Shown here piece by piece: positions 28,556-35,816 of a stretch of DNA of 64,000 nucleotides. A program made the translations under genes and the position numbers. This DNA is from an uncultured Nitrospira sp. (GTDB lineage Bacteria; Nitrospirota; Nitrospiria; Nitrospirales; Nitrospiraceae): the NCBI GenBank assembly GCA_902500775.1, contig CABVRZ010000003.1, forward strand, positions 1 to 64,000, read 5' to 3'. The notes below the pieces were generated by a model. The model ran no database searches. It was not told where the DNA came from and saw only the letters and a program-made list of their open reading frames with translations. Position 1 is the first letter of the stretch. Every line of letters begins with the position of its first letter.

Positions 28556-29230
28556 ATGCAGACCTCAGAAGTTCGGATCGCCATCGTCCATAGCAACCAA
28601 CTATTGCGAGAATCCCTTTCCTGTTGTCTTTCGCAGTGCAGCCCATTCTGCGTTGTGCACATGGCGTCGCAGTTGGATCAGACAGGGAAAAATCTTGCGG
28701 CACAGAACCTGGATCTGCTGATCGTCGAATTTGTAGTTTTGCGTCAGTCGGAAGAGCATAAGCTCCTCCGCATTGGATCACTGCCACTCGGAGCAAAAGT
28801 GTTGGTGATCGACGTGCCTGATCGAGAAGAGGACATCCTGTATTGTATTGAGGCCGGGGGGGCGTCCGGGTATCTCCTGCAGAATGCGTCGCTCAAGGAG
28901 CTGGAAATCAATCTCGCAGCGATTGCCAGGGGAGAAACAGTCTGTTCTCCAAGAATCGCCCACCTCACGTTTTGCCGGATGGCATTGTTGGCTCGCCAGG
29001 AGACAGGAAATGGTGTGACCAATGGGGTATCACTCACCAGACGGGAAGCCGAAATTGTACGATTGATTGAAGAGGGACTTAGCAACAAGGAGATCGCGAT
29101 ACGGCTCAATATCGGGGTCTCCACTGTGAAGAATCATGTTCATAATATTCTGGATAAGCTTCAGTTACACAACCGCCATTCAGCAGTGAAATTTATCAGA
29201 AACCAAACGATCCTCACCGGCCATAGCTAG
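28556..29230 (+). CDS. LuxR/NarL-type regulator with atypical receiver domain
   Basis: Protein of 224 aa. The N-terminal receiver-like domain (VRIAIVHSNQLLRESL; AGGASGYLLQNA) has Glu58 where the phospho-acceptor Asp is expected (LLIVEFV), so it may be constitutively on or respond without phosphorylation. The C-terminal LuxR HTH (SLTRREAEIVRLIEEGLSNKEIAIRLNIGVSTVKNHVHNI) is intact and should bind DNA. No kinase is nearby. It is the first of two receiver-like genes before the eCIS locus, which makes it a candidate eCIS regulator (inference). Confidence 0.85.
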   Translation: MQTSEVRIAIVHSNQLLRESLSCCLSQCSPFCVVHMASQLDQTGKNLAAQNLDLLIVEFVVLRQSEEHKLLRIGSLPLGAKVLVIDVPDREEDILYCIEAGGASGYLLQNASLKELEINLAAIARGETVCSPRIAHLTFCRMALLARQETGNGVTNGVSLTRREAEIVRLIEEGLSNKEIAIRLNIGVSTVKNHVHNILDKLQLHNRHSAVKFIRNQTILTGHS

Positions 29231-29406
29231 CCTGTACTTCTCCACAGCGAACGACGCTTCACGCGATGGAAAGCCAGGGGACCTGCCTGCGCGAAGCCGC
29301 TTCGGCAACAGCAGGGGACAAGGCTGGCTGGATTGTTCACCAGCCTGCAAGAAGGATCTAGTTCTTCCTCCTGTCGAATCTAGATCCAAATCCATCCCAA
29401 GGATCT

Positions 29407-29868
29407 ATGGGCATCGCCCACCGTCAGACATACAGTATGCTAACCGTATTGGGGGACCGTCTGGTGGATAAGATCCGGGTGCTCTTCGCCAATTATCCCA
29501 TGATGGTTCCCGAGGCCATTCGGCAGCTCGTCGAGGAGCAAGAGGATATGGAGGTGGTGGGGGATTGCCGGGGACCCATGAAGATCCTCCAAGAAACGGG
29601 CCGAACGAACGCCGACGCCGTCGTGTTGACGCCAGAAGGGGACGAGGAGCCTGGTCTCTGTAGTCAATTGCTGGCGGTGTATCCGGATCTCACAGTTTTG
29701 CAGGTTGCCCGTGATATCAGGTCCGCCTCAGTACAACAGCTTTCTCCAGTCCGCTGTAGTGTAACAAGCAGCCACGATCAAGAGATCATTCAGGCGCTTA
29801 GAATGGCGGTTCAAGATCTGTGTAATAAGAGGATCCTGAGAAGGGAGCATGGCACTAGTGAGGAATAG
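29407..29868 (+). CDS. Standalone atypical receiver-like protein
   Basis: Protein of 153 aa resembling only the receiver half of a NarL-type regulator: DKIRVLFANYPMMVPEAIRQLVEEQEDMEVVGDCRG. The acceptor position is Thr75 (AVVLTPEGDEEPG), so ordinary phosphorylation is unlikely. There is no HTH domain. AAGGA precedes ATG 29407. It might modulate the upstream regulator by heterodimerisation (inference). About 290 bases separate it from the eCIS genes. Confidence 0.65.
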   Translation: MGIAHRQTYSMLTVLGDRLVDKIRVLFANYPMMVPEAIRQLVEEQEDMEVVGDCRGPMKILQETGRTNADAVVLTPEGDEEPGLCSQLLAVYPDLTVLQVARDIRSASVQQLSPVRCSVTSSHDQEIIQALRMAVQDLCNKRILRREHGTSEE

Positions 29869-30160
29869 CGGACTGAGAACCGCTGGATAGAAAAGCTCTA
29901 ATCGGGAATATGCAGAAGAAGAAAGAAAGTGCTGTATGACTTGTTTCTAGCGTTGAGAGAAATGAGAGGCATGATAGTGGGATTTGGTCGTTCGTTAATT
30001 AGGGAAGGCCTGGTTAATTCCGTTCTTTAGCCAACCAGCTCTAAAAACATTGGAGATTCAACTGGCCTGTGATCGAAATTCAGAATAAATCAGACCTTCC
30101 TTGGGATCTTCGCTTGGAATTTGGAGATCACGCTAGCTTTTAGCACAGAAGGAGAATCGT
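29869..30160. promoter_or_regulatory. Presumed eCIS promoter region
   Basis: Non-coding, AT-richer than the surroundings, directly upstream of the first eCIS gene. I find no convincing -35/-10 pair or σ54 site. This is the only sizeable gap before a long same-strand gene run, so the main eCIS promoter most likely lies here. Confidence 0.4.
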
Positions 30161-30397
30161 ATGCCCGTAGAAATCAAAAACTTGACCTTTCGACCGGTGC
30201 TAATACGGCTTAATAGCGGAGCATCTTTGCATCTTTCTCCAGGAGTGACGTCGTTTGAAATTGTAGATGAGGAAATCATCCGTAACGCAAAGGTTCAAAA
30301 GCTTCAAGAGCAACGGATCATTACTCTCACTGAGAGTAAACACAAGTTGCAGAAAGCCGAAGTGCCACAGGCACGGGTCGATCGCGCAAGGAAATAG
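30161..30397 (+). CDS. Small eCIS-locus protein of unknown function
   Basis: Protein of 78 aa: β-rich N-terminal part (VEIKNLTFRPVLIRLNSGASLHLSPGVTSFEI) and a charged helical tail (KHKLQKAEVPQARVDRARK). AGAAGGAGAAT precedes the start. It lies 32 bp before the sheath gene and is probably co-transcribed with it. It resembles small proteins found at the head of tail-sheath operons, but I know no function. Confidence 0.65.
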   Translation: MPVEIKNLTFRPVLIRLNSGASLHLSPGVTSFEIVDEEIIRNAKVQKLQEQRIITLTESKHKLQKAEVPQARVDRARK

Positions 30398-30429
30398 AAA
30401 TCAAGCTTTGTAACTAAGAGGAGGATCGC

Positions 30430-32367
30430 ATGGCAGTTCTATCATACCCAGGTGTGTATGTAGAAGAGGTTGCGAGCGGTGTTCGCCCAATTGAGGCTGC
30501 AAGCAGCTCCACGGCTGCCTTTGTCGGTCTTTCGGAGATGGGACCAGATGAGGAAGCCTTGCGAATCACCAGCTGGACAGAATTCCAGAGACAGTACGGT
30601 GGTTACATTTCCGACGGCTACTTAGCGCATTCAGTCTTTCAATTCTTTAATAACGGTGGGCGGCAATGCTACATCGTGCGCATTACCCGTTCCGATGCGG
30701 TTACCGCTAGGGTGAGAGTGCAAAACCGGGCGACCGCTCCGGTGAGTGGCCTGACATTTTCTGCCAAGAATAGAGGGGCATGGGGAAATTACCTCTATCT
30801 TCAGATTGAAGACGGTTCCAGCGACACGGGGAATACCTTCAAGATCAGTATTAGGAAACAGAAGGAGGTGGATCTTGTTCCGGAAGATTTCATGAACATC
30901 GCTCCCCTTGAAACACACGACAATCTCAACATGGACCCCACTTCGGCAAATTATGTTGTCAATGTCCTCAGTCAGGCCTCTCGACTGATCAATGCGGAAG
31001 TTGATGCTGCGAACGTCACTCTCCAGCGAGGATTTCACCGAGGCGGCAATGCTCCTACAATGTCTGCCGGCAGCAATCTTAATTTCCTGATCAATCTGGA
31101 TGGTGACGGTTATCAGCAGGTTGCATTACCAGCAGCGCTTGCCAACATGGCTGCGGTTGCGGCGGCGATTCAAACAGCCGTTACCGCGCTCACGCGCCTC
31201 AAGACCAGCACCTCGCCCACGGCGTTTACTGGTTTTACCTGCGCAGTAGTCAATGCGGGAATGCCAACGGAACATCTGTTGCTGAATTCAGGCACTACAT
31301 CTGGGACCTCATCTGTCTCGGTGCAAAACGCCTCAAGCAACAACGCGGCCGTGAGTTTGAAGCTCGGTGAAGGAAATGGCGGCTATTCGGAGAACGGGCT
31401 TGCCCGTCGGCGTCCAGCTAATGCGGAATCAATCCAGATTGGAGATGCCGCTGTCGCTGCGCCGGTCCTAGCGGTGACTCTTGGCACAGACGGTACTGCG
31501 CCCCTGACAGAACTTTCCTACAGCGCGGGATTTACACTGCTCAATAATAAGACTGATTTTAGTCTGCTGTCCGTTCCTGGCGTCGGCACCACGACCATGG
31601 TGGACGAAGGCATGGCCTATTGTCGAAACAGGACATTGCAAGATGTCTTTTATATCGGTGAGATGGATCAGGATGATGATACCCCCTCGGAGGCCGAATC
31701 CTTCCGCAATGCCCTCACGACACCAAATTCTTACGGGGCTGTTTATTTCCCGTGGATTAAAGCGCTCGATCCAACTGGTGTTTCTGCCGAACCCATCCTA
31801 CTTCCTCCGTCTGGGTATATGGCAGGTTTGTATGCGCGAATTGATGCCAGTCGCGGTGTCTGGAAAGCGCCGGCAGGAACGGAGGCGACGATTAATGGAG
31901 CGGTTGGACTCAGTATCAATTTAACCGATACTGAACAGGGTAATTTAAACAGGATCAGCGTGAATTGCCTGAGGCGATTTACAACATCGGGTATTGTGTC
32001 GTGGGGGTCGAGGACGGTTAGTTCCGATCCGGAATATAAATACGTACCGGTCCGCCGAGTGGCGATTATGCTACGGGTCAGCATCTACAATGGTATTCAG
32101 TGGGCGGTCTTCGAACCCAATGATGAAGGATTATGGTCGCAACTGCGCCTTAATATTACCTCATTTATGATGACCTTGTTTCGTCAGGGAGCCTTTCAAG
32201 GTGCGACATCATCTCAGGCATTTTTTGTCAAATGTGATGGGGAAACCACCACACAAGCCGACATTGACTTGGGAATTGTCAATGTATTGGTAGGCTTTGC
32301 ACCGCTCAAACCGGCTGAATTTGTCGTAGTTAAGATTAGTCAGAAGGCGGGACAGTCTTCCACATAG
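30430..32367 (+). CDS. eCIS contractile sheath protein
   Basis: Protein of 645 aa. The N-terminus AVLSYPGVYVEEVASGVRPI and WTEFQRQYGGYI mark a phage-tail sheath protein, and the C-terminal part (YVPVRRVAIMLRVSIYNGIQWAVFEPNDEGLW ... VGFAPLKPAEFVVVKISQ) is the conserved handshake region. Residues ~200-340 are an extra Ala/Ser/Thr-rich insertion, likely displayed on the sheath surface. Sheath contraction drives the tube into the target. There is a single sheath gene here, whereas Afp/PVC systems have several. The start follows GAGGAGGATCGC. Confidence 0.95.
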   Translation: MAVLSYPGVYVEEVASGVRPIEAASSSTAAFVGLSEMGPDEEALRITSWTEFQRQYGGYISDGYLAHSVFQFFNNGGRQCYIVRITRSDAVTARVRVQNRATAPVSGLTFSAKNRGAWGNYLYLQIEDGSSDTGNTFKISIRKQKEVDLVPEDFMNIAPLETHDNLNMDPTSANYVVNVLSQASRLINAEVDAANVTLQRGFHRGGNAPTMSAGSNLNFLINLDGDGYQQVALPAALANMAAVAAAIQTAVTALTRLKTSTSPTAFTGFTCAVVNAGMPTEHLLLNSGTTSGTSSVSVQNASSNNAAVSLKLGEGNGGYSENGLARRRPANAESIQIGDAAVAAPVLAVTLGTDGTAPLTELSYSAGFTLLNNKTDFSLLSVPGVGTTTMVDEGMAYCRNRTLQDVFYIGEMDQDDDTPSEAESFRNALTTPNSYGAVYFPWIKALDPTGVSAEPILLPPSGYMAGLYARIDASRGVWKAPAGTEATINGAVGLSINLTDTEQGNLNRISVNCLRRFTTSGIVSWGSRTVSSDPEYKYVPVRRVAIMLRVSIYNGIQWAVFEPNDEGLWSQLRLNITSFMMTLFRQGAFQGATSSQAFFVKCDGETTTQADIDLGIVNVLVGFAPLKPAEFVVVKISQKAGQSST

Positions 32368-32409
32368 GAGTCCTGCGTTAGAACCGACCTACCGAAAGGA
32401 GAGCAGGGT

Positions 32410-32910
32410 ATGGCCAAGTTTACAGTCAACAGTCAACGGTTTGATCCCTATCTAGGGTTCAAATTCAAAGTGAAGTGGGACGGCAACTATGTGGCAGGTT
32501 TGAATAAATGCAGCGCCCTGAAAAGGACTACGGAGGTAACTCCTTGGTATGAAGCGGGGGACCATAGTGGTCCACACCAGATCCCCGGCAAGACCAAGTA
32601 CGATGCAATCACCCTCCAGGGTGGTGTAACCCATGATACCGCATTCGAAGAGTGGGCCAACAAGGTGAACAACTATCAGGGCGAAGCCGCCATGTCGTTG
32701 AAGACCTTTCGCAAGGATATCACCATCGATGTGTTCAATCTCCAGGGTTCAAAGGTTTTATCCTACAACGTCTTCCGTTGTTGGGTCTCCGAATATCAAG
32801 CCCTTCCCGAGCTCGACGCTGGTGGAAATGCCGCCATGATCACGACGATCAAGCTTGAGAACGAAGGATGGATACGGGACACCTCCGTAGTCGAACCCAA
32901 GGAGACCTAA
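32410..32910 (+). CDS. eCIS inner tube protein
   Basis: Protein of 166 aa of the gp19/Afp1/Pvc1 type: DPYLGFKFKVKWDGNYVAGLNKCSALKRTTEV and KYDAITLQGGVTHDTAFEEWANKV are classic. It polymerises into the rigid tube inside the sheath. It follows the sheath gene by 42 bp with GAAAGGAGAG upstream, and its stop codon abuts the TTG start of the next gene. Confidence 0.95.
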   Translation: MAKFTVNSQRFDPYLGFKFKVKWDGNYVAGLNKCSALKRTTEVTPWYEAGDHSGPHQIPGKTKYDAITLQGGVTHDTAFEEWANKVNNYQGEAAMSLKTFRKDITIDVFNLQGSKVLSYNVFRCWVSEYQALPELDAGGNAAMITTIKLENEGWIRDTSVVEPKET

Positions 32911-33810
32911 TTGGATACATTGGCCGGCCTGCTCCCTGGTGGCTATGTGGATAACTGCGGAGAGGTCCAACGTGAAATCGAACTGAGGCCTCTGACTGGG
33001 CGGGAGGAAGAGCTGCTTGCCACGAGTCGACCGCGAGAAAGCGCTTCACTCGTGACCGTCCTTCTGAGTCGGTGTATTCAACGGCTTGGCGCCATTCGTC
33101 CGGTGTCGGAGGCATTAGTGCGCAATCTTCTGGTCGCGGACAGGCAGTATCTTCTCCTCAAGTTGCGCGAGGCGACCTTTGGGGAGCAGATACGGGCCAA
33201 TGTCTTCTGCCCATGGCCGGAGTGCGGCCAACGAGTAACGATCAACTTCTCTGTTAAGGATATTCCCATCCGTGAGTCAGAGGATAAAGGCCCCGTATAC
33301 ATGATGACTCTCTCACCGGAGATTGCCGGCGTATTTGGAGCAGATGAGCGACAAATCACCTTCCGCCTTCCCAACGGCGAAGACCAGGAGAGCATTTCAC
33401 CACTTCTTGCCGAAAACGAGGCGTTGGCATTAGCCAGGCTTTTTGGGCGCTGCATCCAGCGCATCGGCCGTCTCACGAACATCGATGAAGAAGCGGTGAT
33501 CAGTCAACTCTCCCCAGCGGCCCGTCTCGAGATCGAACAGCAGATGGAAAGGATCGCACCAAAGGTGGAGTTGACGATGGACATCAATTGCCACGAATGC
33601 GGTCGTGTCTTTGTGGCGCCTTTTGACCTTCACCGGTTCTTTTTTGGTGAGATGAGAACGAGTGGGGATCTCTTGTATCGCGAGGTGCATTATCTCGCGT
33701 ATCACTATCACTGGAGCGAACGGGAGATCCTGGAGATGACGCGAGACAAGCGGCGCAGATACATCGATGTACTAGCCGATGAGATAGAACGACTCAATAA
33801 TGCGGTCTGA
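32911..33810 (+). CDS. T4-gp26-like baseplate assembly chaperone
   Basis: Protein of 299 aa matching the T4-type baseplate hub assembly family in its N-terminal part (IELRPLTGREEELL) and C-terminal helices (HYLAYHYHWSEREILEMTRDKRRRYIDVL). Cys100-x4-Cys105 and Cys227-x2-Cys230 could form a zinc site. The start is TTG directly after the tube stop codon; AAGGAG six bases upstream supports it. It is expected to help build the hub and is not necessarily in the finished particle. Confidence 0.82.
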   Translation: MDTLAGLLPGGYVDNCGEVQREIELRPLTGREEELLATSRPRESASLVTVLLSRCIQRLGAIRPVSEALVRNLLVADRQYLLLKLREATFGEQIRANVFCPWPECGQRVTINFSVKDIPIRESEDKGPVYMMTLSPEIAGVFGADERQITFRLPNGEDQESISPLLAENEALALARLFGRCIQRIGRLTNIDEEAVISQLSPAARLEIEQQMERIAPKVELTMDINCHECGRVFVAPFDLHRFFFGEMRTSGDLLYREVHYLAYHYHWSEREILEMTRDKRRRYIDVLADEIERLNNAV

Positions 33811-33820
33811 GGGACAACCG

Positions 33821-34969
33821 ATGTCAGCCAGCTATTTGCATACTGTCCTGCTGGATGGCGCCAAACCCTTCCTCTATCGCAACGGTGTGCGTTCATTGCT
33901 AGGCGTTCCGGAAGGCGACGGAGGTGAAATACTTTTCTCTTCTGCAGTGCAGCCTGTTGGATTTGCTTATGCGAATCCTCAATTCATGGGAGAGCCACAT
34001 ATATCCCCATATCGCCCCGATCTGGCCGCTAATCCTGCCTTTGTTCGGCAGTTCACGCCTTTGCAAGATCAGGCGAGGAAGAGCTCCGAATCTTATGCCG
34101 GTGCCGAAGCGAGTGGCGAGCACCGGGTTATGCCACAAGGCATGGCGCAACAGAACACGATTGGGCCGGCACAGGAGCCAGACACGAGTGTCACGAAGTC
34201 GTCTGACGCATCGCAGGGGCCAGCGCCAGTTATAGAGAAGGCCACGCTCCATGTTCCAGACGCCCCTGAAAGAAGACAAGACGTGTTTCCGGCAACTGCG
34301 CACCAGTTCTCGCCTTTGCAGGCTTCGCCGAGGAAGAGCACCGATTCTCATGCTGGTGTAGAAGGGAGTGGCGAGCACCGCGTTGTGCCAAAGGGCATGG
34401 CGCGACAGAATGTGACTGGGCGAGTACCGGAGCAGGAAACGAGTGGCACGAAGCCGTCTGACGCATCGCAGGGGCCAGCACCAGTTATAGAGAAGGCCAC
34501 GCTCCATGTTCCAAACGCCCCTCAAAGAAATAACAATTCTTCTACTCTCTCATTCTCAGGGCAGAGGCACCATCTCTCAGGCAAAGCTGAAGAGGAATTC
34601 CAGCACGCACTCCCCTCAAAACAATCTCGGCCCACCTCCATTACAAGGGAGCTGTCCGATACTCCTTCGATTAACGCGACGCACTCTTTAGAGACATTGG
34701 CGCAGATGAATTCAAGGACAGGTCACGGATTAAACCGAGCTGCAGATCGAATTGAACAGCTTCGCACCGCTGTTCGTGAACTGGCGATGAAGCAATCCTC
34801 CTCGCGAGAGCAAACACGCGGGGACGAAGCACATCCACAGCAGCACCAGGCACCGGCTCCAGCTCAACGGATCATCGTCGTTAAGCAGCCTTCAACCCAG
34901 GCGAAGATCCCTTATGCATTCTTGGAGCGTAGTTACCTGAGCCGCTTTCGTGTGCGGAATCTAAGATGA
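33821..34969 (+). CDS. Disordered eCIS-locus protein with tandem 85-aa repeats
   Basis: Protein of 382 aa. The first ~60 residues look folded (YLHTVLLDGAKPFLYRNGVRSLLGVPEG). Residues ~77-151 and ~162-236 are near-identical copies (GEHRVMPQGMAQQN / GEHRVVPKGMARQN; SDASQGPAPVIEKATLHVP in both). The rest is low-complexity with a helix near 300-320 and a basic end (RSYLSRFRVRNLR). No cysteine or catalytic motif is seen. It may be a tape-measure-like or adaptor protein, since eCIS tape measures vary greatly, but I cannot show that. The start ATG 33821 follows GAGGGA. Confidence 0.65.
   Translation: MSASYLHTVLLDGAKPFLYRNGVRSLLGVPEGDGGEILFSSAVQPVGFAYANPQFMGEPHISPYRPDLAANPAFVRQFTPLQDQARKSSESYAGAEASGEHRVMPQGMAQQNTIGPAQEPDTSVTKSSDASQGPAPVIEKATLHVPDAPERRQDVFPATAHQFSPLQASPRKSTDSHAGVEGSGEHRVVPKGMARQNVTGRVPEQETSGTKPSDASQGPAPVIEKATLHVPNAPQRNNNSSTLSFSGQRHHLSGKAEEEFQHALPSKQSRPTSITRELSDTPSINATHSLETLAQMNSRTGHGLNRAADRIEQLRTAVRELAMKQSSSREQTRGDEAHPQQHQAPAPAQRIIVVKQPSTQAKIPYAFLERSYLSRFRVRNLR
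34049..34528 (+). repeat. Tandem 255-bp direct repeat
   Basis: Two in-frame units of ~255 bp (about 34049-34303 and 34304-34528 with a shorter end) encode the two repeat copies in the protein at 33821. Long stretches such as GACGCATCGCAGGGGCCAGC are identical, so the duplication is recent or maintained. Confidence 0.75.
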
Positions 34970-34976
34970 CGGTAAG

Positions 34977-35816
34977 ATGAGCGCCTCAACAGCAATTGGC
35001 ATGGTCAGTGAATCGCTACGGAACCTGCTCGTCGGTGAGATGATGCTGAGCCCGGCCGTCAATGTGACCATTCTGGCACCTGATGAGGGTGGCGGTGACA
35101 GGCGTGTCAACCTGTTCCTGTACAAGGTGCAAGAACACCCGTTTTTGCGAAATCTAGACTGGCAAGTGAAACCGGGCAGCCCGGATCGATTGGTTCCACC
35201 ACCGTTATCGCTCAATCTTTCTTATCTGATGACCGCGTATGCGCAAAACGATCCGCAAACGGGAAACACGACCGCGCATGAAATCTTGGGCGAAGCCATG
35301 CGTGTGCTCTATGAAAATCCGATCATTCCCAAGGATTATTTGGTGACCGGGTTAAGAAACGCGCGCGAGCAGGTCAAGATTATGCAAAACACCTTGGACC
35401 CGGAAGAGCTCAGCCACGTATGGAACACCTTTACCCAACCGTTTCGCCTCTCCGTGCTCTATCAGATTTCGGTGGTGCAACTGGATATGCTGTCGGAGAG
35501 CGAGCAGGTCATGGCCAAGCGGGTGCGTCAGATCGGCGTGCCGGACGTACGCGCGCCCTTCCATCCCCCCGTTGTGAATGACATTGCCCCTTCCAGTGGA
35601 GCGGTCGGGACAGTCATTACCTGTCGGGGTAAACATCTGATTGGGTGGAAGGCTTACGCCACGATGACGGGAACACCGGTCTTAAATGGGCAGGCGCTGA
35701 CTGGAGATACGTTTGCGATGCCGGTTCCCGCGGATCTGTCCCAGGGATTTCACGAAATCAAGGTCGATATCTCGCACCTTTTCAGAAGGACCTTTTTCTT
35801 TGAGGTCACGCCATGA
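34977..35816 (+). CDS. Pvc16/DUF4255-type tail terminator with IPT-like domain
   Basis: Protein of 279 aa. Residues 1-190 match the Pvc16 N-terminal domain (VNLFLYKVQEHPFLRN; PPPLSLNLSYLMTAYA; TAHEILGEAMRVL). Residues ~195-279 form an IPT/TIG-like β-sandwich (PVVNDIAPSSGAVGTVITCRGKHL). Pvc16-type proteins cap the tube and sheath at the distal end. Its stop overlaps the ATPase start (ATGA), so they are coupled. Confidence 0.88.
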   Translation: MSASTAIGMVSESLRNLLVGEMMLSPAVNVTILAPDEGGGDRRVNLFLYKVQEHPFLRNLDWQVKPGSPDRLVPPPLSLNLSYLMTAYAQNDPQTGNTTAHEILGEAMRVLYENPIIPKDYLVTGLRNAREQVKIMQNTLDPEELSHVWNTFTQPFRLSVLYQISVVQLDMLSESEQVMAKRVRQIGVPDVRAPFHPPVVNDIAPSSGAVGTVITCRGKHLIGWKAYATMTGTPVLNGQALTGDTFAMPVPADLSQGFHEIKVDISHLFRRTFFFEVTP

